64,000 nt of DNA from Lutimaribacter_A marinistellae (GTDB lineage: Bacteria > Pseudomonadota > Alphaproteobacteria > Rhodobacterales > Rhodobacteraceae), in the NCBI RefSeq assembly GCF_042648365.1, contig NZ_JBHRXI010000010.1, positions 682,001-746,000 of the forward strand. The letters run 5' to 3'. Position 1 is the stretch's first letter. The number at the start of each line of letters is the position of its first letter. Made by a program: the position numbers and the translations under genes. The notes below the pieces were generated by a model. The model had not been told where the DNA came from. It ran no database searches and saw nothing but the letters and a program-made list of their open reading frames with translations. Positions 16,733 to 25,588 of the stretch are shown here, in pieces.

Positions 16733-16843
16733 GGTAATGGGCCAGGGCTGCATCGTGTTGCGGTTTCCGGTTTGCTTGTCTTGGTCGCGTTGGCGTTAAT
16801 ATAACGTTTCGCACTGGCAGGAAAAGGGACAGCGTGACAGGCG

Positions 16844-17545
16844 ATGGCGGCAATTCTCACAACGGTTGGATTCGATGCCGATGATACGCTCTGGCACAAC
16901 GAGCGTTTCTTTCACCTCACGCAACAGCGCTTCGCCGATCTGCTGGCCGATCACGCCGACAAGGACCACCTGATGGATCGTCTTCTTGCCGCCGAGCGCA
17001 AGAACATCGGCCATTACGGGTATGGCATCAAGGGATTCGTCCTGTCGATGATCGAAACCGCAATCGAAGTGACCGAGTCGCGCGTACCCGCCAGCGTGAT
17101 CCGCCAACTGATCGAGGCCGGTCAGGACATGCTCGCGCATCCGATCGAACTCCTCCCCCATGCGCGCGAAGCGGTCGAAGCGGTCGCCGACACGCATCGC
17201 GTGGTCCTGATCACCAAGGGTGATCTTCTCGATCAGGAACGGAAACTGGCGCAATCGGGCCTGGGGGATCTCTTCGACGCGGTCGAGATCGTGTCCGAGA
17301 AATCCGCCCCGGTCTATACCCAGATCTTCGCCCGGCACGGCTCGGGCATCGAACAGGCGATGATGGTCGGCAATTCGATGCGCTCCGACGTGGTGCCCCT
17401 CGTCAATGCCGGCGGCTGGGGTGTCTACGTGCCCCACGGGCTGGAATGGGAAATCGAAAAGGCCGACCCACCAAGCAATTCCGACCGGTTCCACGAACTC
17501 GGTGACCTTGGCGATCTGGCGGATCTCGTCGCCTCGCTGCGCTGA
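16844..17545 (+). CDS. HAD superfamily hydrolase
   Basis: A 233-residue haloacid-dehalogenase fold phosphatase. Motif I is VGFDADDTLWHNERFFHL, with nucleophile Asp and the general acid two residues on (DADDT). Motif II is VVLITKGDLLDQERKL, motif III follows as EIVSEKSAPVYTQIF, and motif IV is MMVGNSMRSDVVPLVNAGGW. The C1 helical cap between motifs I and II is of the YjjG/2-haloacid type. It is likely to hydrolyse a small phosphorylated metabolite. It is divergent from clpS. Confidence 0.88.
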   Translation: MAAILTTVGFDADDTLWHNERFFHLTQQRFADLLADHADKDHLMDRLLAAERKNIGHYGYGIKGFVLSMIETAIEVTESRVPASVIRQLIEAGQDMLAHPIELLPHAREAVEAVADTHRVVLITKGDLLDQERKLAQSGLGDLFDAVEIVSEKSAPVYTQIFARHGSGIEQAMMVGNSMRSDVVPLVNAGGWGVYVPHGLEWEIEKADPPSNSDRFHELGDLGDLADLVASLR

Positions 17546-17787
17546 GTGTTGCAAACGCGCCGCAGCCAAAACGAAAAACACGGCGCACGCGGCCCCATTT
17601 CCGCCACATTTACATGTCTTGAGGTCAATTTCCGGGCAGACCCCACATCTTGGCCCCGCGACGGTTCGAAATGAACTTCCGGCCACAACCTGCGGGTTTA
17701 TTTCGAAAACACCCTGTGCTAGCCTCATTTCAATAATGAAAGAAATGCGCCAGCCGGAAAACCGGCGGCCCGAGGCAGACAGAGGCA
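17546..17787 (+). other. Intergenic region without a gene
   Basis: About 240 bases between the HAD hydrolase and the carboxypeptidase. I see no supported coding frame, repeat or strong hairpin; it presumably carries the promoter of the carboxypeptidase gene. Confidence 0.5.
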
Positions 17788-19215
17788 ATGACCGTGCAGG
17801 TTCGGCGATTCCGACCGGCCCATTTGGGCCTGACGATTCTTACGTTGATCTGGCTATGTGCGCTGGCGCCAATTGGCGCGCTTGCAGCTCCATACGCCGC
17901 CATGGTGATCGACGCACGCACCGGAGAGGTGCTCCACTCCCGCAATGCCGATACACGACTACATCCGGCATCGCTCACAAAGATGATGACGCTCTACATC
18001 GCCTTCGAGGCGGTGCGAAACGGCGAGATCGACCTGGATACGCAGGTGCGCATCCCGGCGGCGGCCGCGGCCGAACCGCCGTCGAAGCTTGGCCTGCGTA
18101 CCGGTCAGCGAATCGCCTTTCGGTACCTGATCCGGGCATCGGCGGTGAAATCGGCCAATGACGCGGCAACGGCGATCGGCATCGCCATCAGCGGCTCGGA
18201 AGAGGCATTCGCCCGCCGCATGACGCGCACGGCCAAGGCGATGGGCATGACCCGGACCACGTTCAAGAACGCGCATGGCCTGACCGAAGAGGGCCACCTC
18301 AGCACTGCGCGCGACATGACCACGCTGGGCCGTCACCTGCTCTATGACTACCCGCAATACTACAACCTCTTCTCACGCCGCGAGACGCATGCCGGGATCA
18401 AGACGGTCGCCAACACCAACCGCCGCCTGCTGGCCGCTTACGAAGGCGCCGACGGCATCAAGACCGGGTACACCCGCGCCGCCGGGTTCAACCTCGTGGC
18501 CTCGGCCAAGCGGGGCGATGAACGGATCATCGCCACGGTGTTCGGTGGCAATTCAAGCTCCTCGCGCAACGCCAAGGTCGCCGAACTTCTCGATCTCGGC
18601 TTCCGCCGCGCACCCAGCCGCGCCCCGATCCGGCGTCCCGGTCGCCCGGCCTATGCCGGCAACAACGGGATCGGCAGCACGGGCAAGTCGATCCAGGTCG
18701 CCGCGGCCCCAAGCAGCAGCCTGCGCCCCCAACAGCGTCCAACCGCGCCCGCCATCGTCGTGGCCAGCGTTGCAGCCACCGCCCAACAGGACGAAAGCCG
18801 GATCCAGGCCGGTATCAGTGCCGCCATCGCCGAGGCAGACGTGATCGCAGCGGCCGAGGCGGACGCCGCCGGCCTGCGCCCCGTGGTGCGCCCCGAAACG
18901 ATCGCGCTGGCCTCTGCCAGTGCCGCGGTCGCCGCCGAGCCCGACCAGGAGATCGTCACGCGCCTGTCCACCTCGGGCGGGCATCACTGGGGCATCAATG
19001 TCGGCCGCTACACCAGCCGCTACCAGGCCGAAAAGGTCTTGCTTCGCACCGCGCTGGCCGAGATGGCAACGCTCGACGGCACGCTGCGCAAGGTCAACCA
19101 GTCCTCCCGCGGGTTCGAGGCCACCTTCCAGGGCATGAGCCGCGATCAGGCCGACCTAGCCTGCCGGAGGCTCAAGGCTCGCAACGTCACCTGCTTCATG
19201 ATCGGACCGTCATAA
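17788..19215 (+). CDS. D-alanyl-D-alanine carboxypeptidase (DacF-like) with C-terminal SPOR domain
   Basis: A 475-residue periplasmic peptidase that trims peptidoglycan pentapeptides. A signal peptide covers about residues 1-33 (ending LAPIGALAAPYAAM). The penicillin-binding catalytic motifs are SLTK (Ser62, Lys65), SAN (122-124) and KTG (225-227). A long Ala/Pro-rich linker (about 285-395) leads to a SPOR domain at about 400-475 (HHWGINVGRYTSRYQAEKVL, ending ARNVTCFMIGPS), which binds denuded glycan at the division septum. The carboxypeptidase-SPOR fusion is typical of alphaproteobacteria. A perfect terminator follows at 19241. Confidence 0.94.
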   Translation: MTVQVRRFRPAHLGLTILTLIWLCALAPIGALAAPYAAMVIDARTGEVLHSRNADTRLHPASLTKMMTLYIAFEAVRNGEIDLDTQVRIPAAAAAEPPSKLGLRTGQRIAFRYLIRASAVKSANDAATAIGIAISGSEEAFARRMTRTAKAMGMTRTTFKNAHGLTEEGHLSTARDMTTLGRHLLYDYPQYYNLFSRRETHAGIKTVANTNRRLLAAYEGADGIKTGYTRAAGFNLVASAKRGDERIIATVFGGNSSSSRNAKVAELLDLGFRRAPSRAPIRRPGRPAYAGNNGIGSTGKSIQVAAAPSSSLRPQQRPTAPAIVVASVAATAQQDESRIQAGISAAIAEADVIAAAEADAAGLRPVVRPETIALASASAAVAAEPDQEIVTRLSTSGGHHWGINVGRYTSRYQAEKVLLRTALAEMATLDGTLRKVNQSSRGFEATFQGMSRDQADLACRRLKARNVTCFMIGPS

Positions 19216-19240
19216 GATCCGACCGCCTACCTCGTAGATC

Positions 19241-19275
19241 AGGCCATGGACCCCAAGCCATGGCCTTTTTCTTTG
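19241..19275 (+). terminator. Rho-independent terminator after the carboxypeptidase gene
   Basis: AGGCCATGG (19241-19249), loop ACCCCAAG, CCATGGCCT (19258-19266) form a perfect 9-bp stem, followed by TTTTTCTTT. It also lies at the end of the convergent pxpA gene (stop at 19277). Confidence 0.88.
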
Positions 19276-19276
19276 C

Positions 19277-20038
19277 CTAACGCTCGAACATGCGCAGCTC
19301 GACCCCGCCAGCCTCAAGGCAGTGACGGACCGAGCGGGCGATCTCGACCGCGGCGGGCGTATCGCCGTGCAGGCAGATCGTGTCGATCGAGGTTTCCAGC
19401 CGCTTGCCGCTTTCGGTGATGATCGCGCCCTCGCGCACCATGTTCAGTATGCGCGGCCCGGCCAGGTTCGGGTCGTGGATCACGGCGCCGGGCAACGACC
19501 GGTCAACAAGCGTCCCGTCATCGTTATAGGCCCGATCGGCAAAGATCTCGCCCACCCATTTGCAGCCGAGGTCGCGCACCACCTCCTCCTGGGCCGTCGC
19601 GCAAAGCACCATGATGATGATGTCCGGGTCGACATCCAGCGCCCCCTCGTAACAAGCCCGCGCCATCCCCGCATCGACCATCGCCATGTTCGACAAGGCG
19701 CCGTGCAGCTTGAGGTGGCGCACCTGCGTGCCCAGCGCACGCGCCATGCCCTGCGCCGCGCCGAACTGGTAGCGGACAAGGTTGCGCAGGCTGTCATGCG
19801 GCACTGTCATCTTCCGGCGTCCAAAGCCCTGAAGATCGGGAAAGCCCGGATGCGCGCCGATCCCCACGCCCTTGTCCGCCGCGATGCGCATGGTCCTGGC
19901 CATCACGTCCGGATCGCCCGCGTGAAATCCGCAGGCGATATTGGCGCTGGTCACCACATCGAGAAGCGCGGCGTCGTCGCCCATCGTCCAGGGTCCGAAA
20001 CTTTCGCCCATATCCGCGTTCAGATCGACATGTGCCAT
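19277..20038 (-). CDS. pxpA: 5-oxoprolinase subunit PxpA (LamB/YcsF family)
   Basis: A 253-residue protein beginning MAHVDLNADMGESFGPWTMG. The family signature continues with DVVTSANIACGFHAGDPDVM, then GIGAHPGFPDLQGFGRR. With PxpB and PxpC it hydrolyses 5-oxoproline to glutamate with ATP. Two adjacent ATGs (20041 and 20038) follow GGAG; the second gives better spacing, and either overlaps the pxpC stop. It is the last gene of the order pxpB-pxpC-pxpA. Confidence 0.95.
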   Translation of the reverse strand: MAHVDLNADMGESFGPWTMGDDAALLDVVTSANIACGFHAGDPDVMARTMRIAADKGVGIGAHPGFPDLQGFGRRKMTVPHDSLRNLVRYQFGAAQGMARALGTQVRHLKLHGALSNMAMVDAGMARACYEGALDVDPDIIIMVLCATAQEEVVRDLGCKWVGEIFADRAYNDDGTLVDRSLPGAVIHDPNLAGPRILNMVREGAIITESGKRLETSIDTICLHGDTPAAVEIARSVRHCLEAGGVELRMFER

Positions 20039-21048
20039 CATTTCTCTCCTTCGTCGGTGGCGGAGACGACCCCGCCGATCAGTTGATACGATAACAGGTC
20101 GGCCATCCCGGCCGGGTCGCGGACCAGCGGCGCGACCTGCCCCGGCAGGCGCGCCAGTTCGGCCTCGGCCTGTCTCTGTGCCGCAACCGCCTCGTCCAGC
20201 CGCAGGAACCGAAACCGGATCTCTGCCCCGGCCGGACATTGCGCCGCGCGGGCAAGGTCGCAGGGAATGACCGTCGCGATGCGCGGATAGCCCCCGGTCG
20301 TCTGGCATTCCGGCAGCAGGATGAACGGCTCTCCGGTCCCCGTCATCTGGATATCGCCGATGGCGATCACCTCGGACAGGACGTTGAGTTGCCCGCGCGC
20401 AGCGAAGCCCTCGCCCTCGCTATCCAACTTCACGCCCATCCGGTTTGCGCGCTGACTGCGCCGGAACACGGTGGCCGCGAACCGCGCGCGGATATCACCG
20501 TCGAAAAGCGCGCTCTGAAAGCTTTCGACAACGCGCAGCGTGCCGCCTGAAAACCGGTCTTCGACCGTCAGTGTCATCCCCGGCTTCGCTTTGCCACCGC
20601 CCACCGGCAAGGTCTGGCCCGCCTCCACTGGCGAACCGATCCCCGCCACCAGATGAGAAGACCGGGAATCCAGGAAAGGCTGCGTCGCAATCCCGCCCGC
20701 TACGTGAAGGTATCCGTAAACACCCTGCTGCACCGCGCCGATCGACAGGCGCTGCCCCTTGGCCAGCCCGTGTGACGCGTTCCATGCCACGGGTGTACCG
20801 TCGATGGAGGCCTGCATCCGCGCCCCGGTCAGCGCCACCACCATATCGGCCTGCGCCTCGAACTCACCGCCCATGCCGGCCATCTCCAGCGCGGCCAGCA
20901 TCGGGTCCTGCCCCAGCAGCGCCGCACCCTCGTGCAACGCGAACAAGTCGACGGCACCTGCACGCGACAATCCGTGATCGAGGTAACCGGTCCGCCCCAA
21001 ATCCTGCACTGTGCAGGCCGGCCCGATGCGGTGCACATGCAGGCTCAT
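20038..21048 (-). CDS. pxpC: 5-oxoprolinase subunit PxpC (KipA / biotin-dependent carboxyltransferase fold)
   Basis: A 336-residue protein starting MSLHVHRIGPACTVQDLGRT and containing GYLDHGLSRAGAVDLFAL, ALEMAGMGGEFEAQADMVVA, RSSHLVAGIG and the conserved late segment GEPFILLPECQTTGGYPRIA. The family is annotated as KipA/urea-amidolyase-like, and in bacteria it is the third 5-oxoprolinase subunit. Its start overlaps the pxpB stop and its stop overlaps the pxpA start, so the three subunits are translationally coupled. Confidence 0.95.
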   Translation of the reverse strand: MSLHVHRIGPACTVQDLGRTGYLDHGLSRAGAVDLFALHEGAALLGQDPMLAALEMAGMGGEFEAQADMVVALTGARMQASIDGTPVAWNASHGLAKGQRLSIGAVQQGVYGYLHVAGGIATQPFLDSRSSHLVAGIGSPVEAGQTLPVGGGKAKPGMTLTVEDRFSGGTLRVVESFQSALFDGDIRARFAATVFRRSQRANRMGVKLDSEGEGFAARGQLNVLSEVIAIGDIQMTGTGEPFILLPECQTTGGYPRIATVIPCDLARAAQCPAGAEIRFRFLRLDEAVAAQRQAEAELARLPGQVAPLVRDPAGMADLLSYQLIGGVVSATDEGEK

Positions 21049-21815
21049 GCCGAAATCTCCTCGACCTCGGCACCGCCATTGCCGTCGGCGTTGCGGCCCA
21101 GGACCCGGTCATAGTCCGCGCGCGTCACCGACTCGAAAATCACCTCGTCGCCAGGATTGAGCGCGAATTTCTCCGTCGCGTCCGGGCGGAAACAGCGAAA
21201 CGCTGTCTGCCCCACATGCCGCCAGCCGGTCGGCGCCGTGTTCGAAAACAGCACGAATTGCGAAATCGCCAGCACCAGCGCACCCGGCGGCACGGTCGGG
21301 GTCAGACCCTGTTGTCGGGGGATGTCGAACGCCTCCTCCAAGGGACCGAGATATGGCTGCCCAGGAGCGAACCCGATGGTCAGCACCCGCACCCTTGCAG
21401 TGGACAGCCGCCGCACCGCCTCTGCCTCGTCGAGGCCCGCCAGCTCCGCCGTCTCTGCCAGTTGCGGGGCAAGCTCGGTGCCATAGACGGTCGGGATACG
21501 CCACAGCCTGCGGCCCTCGGGTAGCGGCACGCCGAACCAGTCGCGGGCGGCTACTATCTCTTGCAGGCGCGCCGCGATGGCCTCATGCGTGTTCTGCGAA
21601 AGATCAAAGCGCAGATAGGCCGAGGCCAACGAGGTCGAGGTCTCGATCACCCCCGCTATCGCCTCGGCCTGTATCTGGTCACGAAAAGCGATGGCCGCCC
21701 GGTTGGCCGGTTCCGACACGCGGTCGCCAAATGTGACCAGCATCCCGTCCAGACCGGCGCTGCGGATCACTGGAAACCCATCACCGACCATCCGTTTCTC
21801 CGGCTCGGACCCCAT
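21045..21815 (-). CDS. pxpB: 5-oxoprolinase subunit PxpB (KipI family)
   Basis: A protein of about 256 residues, start taken at the ATG at 21815 (MGSEPEKRMVGDGFPVIRSA) because GGGAG lies about 8 bases upstream; an ATG at 21791 is possible. Family segments are GLDGMLVTFGDRVSEPANRA, RRLWRIPTVYGTELAPQLAE, VLTIGFAPGQPYLGPLEE and TPTVPPGALVLAISQFVLFS. With PxpA and PxpC it forms ATP-dependent 5-oxoprolinase, removing damaged glutamine/glutamate-derived pyroglutamate. It is the first gene of the operon and is divergent from the ModE-like gene. Confidence 0.94.
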   Translation of the reverse strand: MGSEPEKRMVGDGFPVIRSAGLDGMLVTFGDRVSEPANRAAIAFRDQIQAEAIAGVIETSTSLASAYLRFDLSQNTHEAIAARLQEIVAARDWFGVPLPEGRRLWRIPTVYGTELAPQLAETAELAGLDEAEAVRRLSTARVRVLTIGFAPGQPYLGPLEEAFDIPRQQGLTPTVPPGALVLAISQFVLFSNTAPTGWRHVGQTAFRCFRPDATEKFALNPGDEVIFESVTRADYDRVLGRNADGNGGAEVEEISA

Positions 21816-21949
21816 CGACCGCTCCCTGTTTCTGCCGTTGCGCAACATCGACCGTCACAATGGCAGGCAAACGGCGAAGGTCAACAAGCCTCCTCCGGCT
21901 GCCGATCCCGCCGCTTGAAGCCACCGGCACGACGCGGCAGTATCGCGCG

Positions 21950-22321
21950 ATGAACGCAGATGCCGACACCCCGCGCCTCAAGCTGCGCATCGTCTTCGGC
22001 TCCGCCGGGATGATCGGCCCGGGCAAGGCCGAATTGCTGGAACGCATCGGGCAAACCGGCTCCATCGCCGCTGCCGGGCGCGACATGGGGATGAGTTACC
22101 GCCGCGCCTGGCAACTGGTCGAGACGATGAACGCGATGTTCTCGGAACCGCTTGTCCTGCGCGTGCGGGGCGGGGCCAGCGGCGGCGGCGCAAGCCTGAC
22201 AGAGACGGGGCGCAGGGTCCTTGACGAATACCGCGGGATCGAGGACGCGGCCCGCGCGGCTGGTCAGGCAGGCATCGCGCGGCTGAACGCCATGCTGCGG
22301 GAACCCGACCCGACGAATTAA
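21950..22321 (+). CDS. ModE-like winged-helix regulator (single DNA-binding domain)
   Basis: A 123-residue protein starting MNADADTPRLKLRIVFGSAG, consisting only of the LysR-type winged helix found at the N-terminus of ModE. Key segments are GPGKAELLERIGQTGSIAAA, GRDMGMSYRRAWQLVETMNA and GGASGGGASLTETGRRVLDE. It lacks the two C-terminal Mop domains that sense molybdate in full-length ModE, so it either works as a truncated regulator or senses through a partner. It sits immediately before modABC, which it probably controls. The ATG at 21950 is chosen over an upstream one inside the pxpB promoter region. Confidence 0.88.
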   Translation: MNADADTPRLKLRIVFGSAGMIGPGKAELLERIGQTGSIAAAGRDMGMSYRRAWQLVETMNAMFSEPLVLRVRGGASGGGASLTETGRRVLDEYRGIEDAARAAGQAGIARLNAMLREPDPTN

Positions 22322-22336
22322 CCCTTGCCCATCCCA

Positions 22337-23158
22337 ATGGGCACAGCGATATTCCCCGACAAACATATCGGAACGCCTTCCTTGCAGACCCTCGTCTCGA
22401 TCTTCCTGTTCTTTGCGCTTGCCTTCGGGATGGTGCAGCCGGCCCGCGCCGATGACCTGACCGTGTTTGCCGCGGCCAGCCTGCGCAACGCGCTTGCCGA
22501 GGCCGCCGCAAGCTTTACCGCCGAAACCGGGACCAATGTGACCGTCTCCGCCGCCGGTTCCTCGACCCTCGCTCGCCAGATCGAAATGGGCGCGCCTGCC
22601 GATGTCTTCGTCTCTGCCAATCCCGGCTGGATGGACAGGCTCGAAGAACGCGGCCGCCTCGTGGCCGGGACGCGCCGAGACCTTTTGGGCAATCGCCTTG
22701 TTCTGATCGGCAACGGTGCCAGCCCGTCCAGTCTCGGCCCCGATCTCGACCTTGCTGCGGCACTCGGGTCCGACGGCCGGCTGGCGATGGCGCTGGTCGA
22801 TGCTGTGCCTGCCGGGATCTATGGCAAGGCGGCGCTGACCCGGTTGGGCCAATGGGAAAACGTATCGGCCCGCGTCGCGCAGACCGACAATGTGCGCGCG
22901 GCGCTGGCCTTGGTTGCGGTCGGCGCGGCCCCGCTCGGCATCGTCTATGCCACCGACGCGCAGGCCGAACCACGCGTCAGCGTGCTCTACCGCTTCGCCG
23001 AGGATATGCACCCGCCCATCATCTACCCCGCTGCCGCGATCGCAGGCGCAAACGAGGACCGCGCCCGCGCCTTCCTCGACCACCTGCACGGTGACGCCGC
23101 CCGCGCGGTGTTTCTTGAACATGGCTTCGCCCCGCTGACGGACACCCCGGATGGCTGA
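22337..23158 (+). CDS. modA: Molybdate ABC transporter substrate-binding protein
   Basis: A periplasmic binding protein of about 273 residues. A signal peptide ends near residue 38 (LFFALAFGMVQPARA|DDLTV). Mature family segments are LTVFAAASLRNALAEAAASF, SAAGSSTLARQIEMGAPADV and FVSANPGWMDRLEERG, then PAGIYGKAALTRLG and GIVYATDA. These contain the serines and backbone that hold molybdate or tungstate. Start codon choice is uncertain (ATG 22337, or a downstream TTG nearer the signal peptide). The modB start overlaps its end. Confidence 0.94.
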   Translation: MGTAIFPDKHIGTPSLQTLVSIFLFFALAFGMVQPARADDLTVFAAASLRNALAEAAASFTAETGTNVTVSAAGSSTLARQIEMGAPADVFVSANPGWMDRLEERGRLVAGTRRDLLGNRLVLIGNGASPSSLGPDLDLAAALGSDGRLAMALVDAVPAGIYGKAALTRLGQWENVSARVAQTDNVRAALALVAVGAAPLGIVYATDAQAEPRVSVLYRFAEDMHPPIIYPAAAIAGANEDRARAFLDHLHGDAARAVFLEHGFAPLTDTPDG

Positions 23159-23843
23159 GATCGACCCCGAGGTCTGGCAAGCGGTGCGCCTGTCGCTCAA
23201 AGTGGCGATCTGGGCCACGCTCGCCGCCCTGCCGCCGGGGATATTCGTGGCCTATGCGCTGGTCCGCTGGCGCTTTCCCGGCCGGCAATTCCTGAACGGG
23301 CTCGTGCACCTTCCGCTGATCCTGCCGCCAGTCGTGACCGGCTACCTTTTGCTGCTGGCCTTCGGGCCCCAGGGTCCGGCCGGGCGCGCGCTGGAGCCTC
23401 TCGGCATCGTCTTCGCCTTCCGCTGGACCGGCGCGGCGCTTGCGGCAGGCGTAATGGCCTTTCCGCTGCTCGTCCGTGCGATCCGCCTCTCGCTCGAGGC
23501 CGTGGACCCGAAGCTCGAACAGGCCGCCGCAACGCTCGGTGCCTCAAGGCTCTGGGTCGCGCTGACGGTCACCGGCCCGCTGGTCCTGCCCGGCATTCTC
23601 GCCGGCGCCGTGCTGGCCTTTGCCAAGGCGATGGGAGAGTTCGGAGCCACGATCACCTTTGTGTCCAACATCCCCGGCGAAACGCAGACGCTGCCCTCGG
23701 CGATCTACGCCTTCCTGCAGATTCCCGGCGCGGAATCCTCGGTGGTGCTGCTCGTCCTGATCTCCATCGCCATCGCGATGGGCGCTCTGCTCGTGTCCGA
23801 GCTGATATCGCGGCGGCTTGCTGCATGGGTGGCGGGCAGATGA
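23151..23843 (+). CDS. modB: Molybdate ABC transporter permease
   Basis: A 230-residue inner-membrane permease with five or so transmembrane helices, beginning MAEIDPEVWQAVRLSLKVAI. The EAA coupling loop is EAVDPKLEQAAATLGASRLW, followed by GPLVLPGILAGAVLAFAKAM and GEFGATITFVSNIPGETQTL, all highly typical of ModB. It overlaps modA by eight bases and modC by an ATGA, showing tight coupling in the modABC operon. Confidence 0.95.
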   Translation: MAEIDPEVWQAVRLSLKVAIWATLAALPPGIFVAYALVRWRFPGRQFLNGLVHLPLILPPVVTGYLLLLAFGPQGPAGRALEPLGIVFAFRWTGAALAAGVMAFPLLVRAIRLSLEAVDPKLEQAAATLGASRLWVALTVTGPLVLPGILAGAVLAFAKAMGEFGATITFVSNIPGETQTLPSAIYAFLQIPGAESSVVLLVLISIAIAMGALLVSELISRRLAAWVAGR

Positions 23844-24922
23844 CGCTGTCGGTCGCCATCCGGCACCAGTTGCCGGGCTTCGCCCTGGACGTGCGGTTCG
23901 ATGCGCCGCCCGGCGTAACCGTGCTGTTCGGGCGCTCGGGATCGGGCAAGACCAGCATCGTGAACGCGGTCGCCGGGCTGCTGCGACCCGATGACGGGCG
24001 CGTTGCGGTAGACGGCGACGTACTGCTCGACACCGCGCGGAACGTCTGGATGCCCCCCCATCGCCGAAGGCTTGGCTACGTGTTCCAGGAGGCGCGCCTC
24101 TTTCCACACATGACGGTGCGGCAGAACCTGCTCTATGGACGGTGGTTCGCGCCCCGCAACGCCCGGGCCGAAGACCCCGACCACGTGATCGACATGCTCG
24201 GCATCGTCCATCTGCTGGGCCGACGCCCCGCCGCGCTGTCGGGCGGCGAGCGTCAGCGCGTCGCCATCGGGCGCGCACTGCTGGCCGCACCACGCCTGAT
24301 CCTCGCGGATGAGCCGCTCGCCGCGCTCGACGACGCCCGCAAGTCCGAGATCCTGCCCTATCTCGAACGCCTCCGGGACGAGGTCGCCATCCCCATCCTC
24401 TACGTCACCCATTCGGCGGCAGAGGTCGCGCGACTCGCCACCTCGGTCGTTGCTCTTCAGGACGGGCGCGTTATCCGCCAGGGCCCCGCGGCCGAGGTCC
24501 TCGCCGATCCGGGCGTCGCCCCCGCCGGCATCCGCGCGGTGGGCGCGGTTTTGACCGCACAGGTCGTCGCGCATCATGCCGACGGGCTGACCGAGGTGCG
24601 GGCCGGCAGCGATACGCTGTTCCTGCCCCATGTCCCGCAGACTGCCGGTGACACCTTGCGCATCCGCATCGCCGCGCAAGAGGTCATTCTTGCCAGCAAG
24701 CGCCCCGAGGGCCTGTCGGCGCTCAATATCGTCGAAGGCGAGGTGCACAGCATCCGCCCAGGCTCCGGCCCCGGCGCATTGGTCTCCGTGCACTGTTCCG
24801 GCGGCACCCTGCTGGCACGGGTCACGCAACGCTCGCTTGCGACACTCGGCCTTGCCGAAGGCTCGAAATGCTTTGCCGTAATCAAGACCGTCGCCATCGC
24901 GCCCGAGGATATCGGCGGCTGA
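23840..24922 (+). CDS. modC: Molybdenum ABC transporter ATP-binding protein
   Basis: A 360-residue ATPase driving molybdate import. Walker A is FGRSGSGKTSIVNAVAG, the Q-loop is GYVFQEARLFPHMTVRQNLL, the ABC signature is LSGGERQRVAIGRALLAAPR and Walker B is LILADEPLAALDD; the switch His follows in YVTHSAAEV. Residues about 290-355 form the Mop/TOBE domain (LNIVEGEVHSIRPGSGPG) that binds molybdate in regulation. The start at 23840 overlaps the modB stop. It converges on the MCE-operon lipoprotein gene. Confidence 0.95.
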   Translation: MTLSVAIRHQLPGFALDVRFDAPPGVTVLFGRSGSGKTSIVNAVAGLLRPDDGRVAVDGDVLLDTARNVWMPPHRRRLGYVFQEARLFPHMTVRQNLLYGRWFAPRNARAEDPDHVIDMLGIVHLLGRRPAALSGGERQRVAIGRALLAAPRLILADEPLAALDDARKSEILPYLERLRDEVAIPILYVTHSAAEVARLATSVVALQDGRVIRQGPAAEVLADPGVAPAGIRAVGAVLTAQVVAHHADGLTEVRAGSDTLFLPHVPQTAGDTLRIRIAAQEVILASKRPEGLSALNIVEGEVHSIRPGSGPGALVSVHCSGGTLLARVTQRSLATLGLAEGSKCFAVIKTVAIAPEDIGG

Positions 24923-24937
24923 TCCCTCGCGCCTGGC

Positions 24938-25588
24938 TCAGGACCGCGGGTAGCTTCCCGAGTGCTTGTAAATCGACCGGATCGTCCACTCGACCGCGTC
25001 GCGCATTGCATCGCCCAGCGCCTCGTCAAAGGCATAGGCGATGCCCGGCATCTCCGAGGTTTCCGAGCGGGTGATCTCCTCGAACGAGGCCGAGGCTATG
25101 ATGCGGTCGTCGTAATCGTCGACGATCTTGACGTTCAGCCGCACGCGAACGTCAAGCGCATCGCTATCCGTGCCATCTGCCACGACCTGCGCCTGGAACT
25201 CACGCATGTCGGTGACGATCACGAAATCGGGCCGCAGTATCGCCGCCGAACGGCCGACGGCGCCGACCTTGCCGGTGTTTTCAAAGCTCTCGATCAGCAG
25301 CGCCTGCACGAAACGCGGCGCGCGGTCGATCCAGCGCGCATCGGGCAGGTACTGTACCTCCAGCGGCGAGGGCTGAACCGCGATCCGGTCCGTATCGACG
25401 GCGGCTGTGGCTGTCGGCTCTTCGATGACAAGCTGCTGGCGCAGTGTCGGCAGGTTCGCGGCAAAGGTGCTCTTGGGCGTCAGCAGGTAGATGTCGTTCG
25501 GCTCGGCCGCCTCGTTGAGAAGGCCCAGCCCGGCGCAGGCCTGCAACAGCATGCTGGACGCAAGAACAAGGATGATTCTGGCTTTCAT
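24938..25588 (-). CDS. ABC-type transport auxiliary lipoprotein (PqiC/MlaX-like)
   Basis: A 216-residue lipoprotein with a signal sequence ending in the lipobox LLQAC (Cys18), so it is acylated and probably sits in the outer membrane. Central segments are NDIYLLTPKSTFAANLPTLR, VQYLPDARWIDRAPRFVQAL and FVIVTDMREFQAQVVADGTD, the pattern of the ABC-type transport auxiliary lipoprotein family. It overlaps the MCE-domain gene stop, completing a four-gene operon. By analogy with PqiC it would meet the MCE tunnel at the outer membrane. Confidence 0.88.
   Translation of the reverse strand: MKARIILVLASSMLLQACAGLGLLNEAAEPNDIYLLTPKSTFAANLPTLRQQLVIEEPTATAAVDTDRIAVQPSPLEVQYLPDARWIDRAPRFVQALLIESFENTGKVGAVGRSAAILRPDFVIVTDMREFQAQVVADGTDSDALDVRVRLNVKIVDDYDDRIIASASFEEITRSETSEMPGIAYAFDEALGDAMRDAVEWTIRSIYKHSGSYPRS

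Noticed and set aside
22322..22336. Molybdenum cofactor riboswitch before modA
   Set aside because: Only 15 bases separate the ModE-like stop and the modA start; no room for the aptamer.
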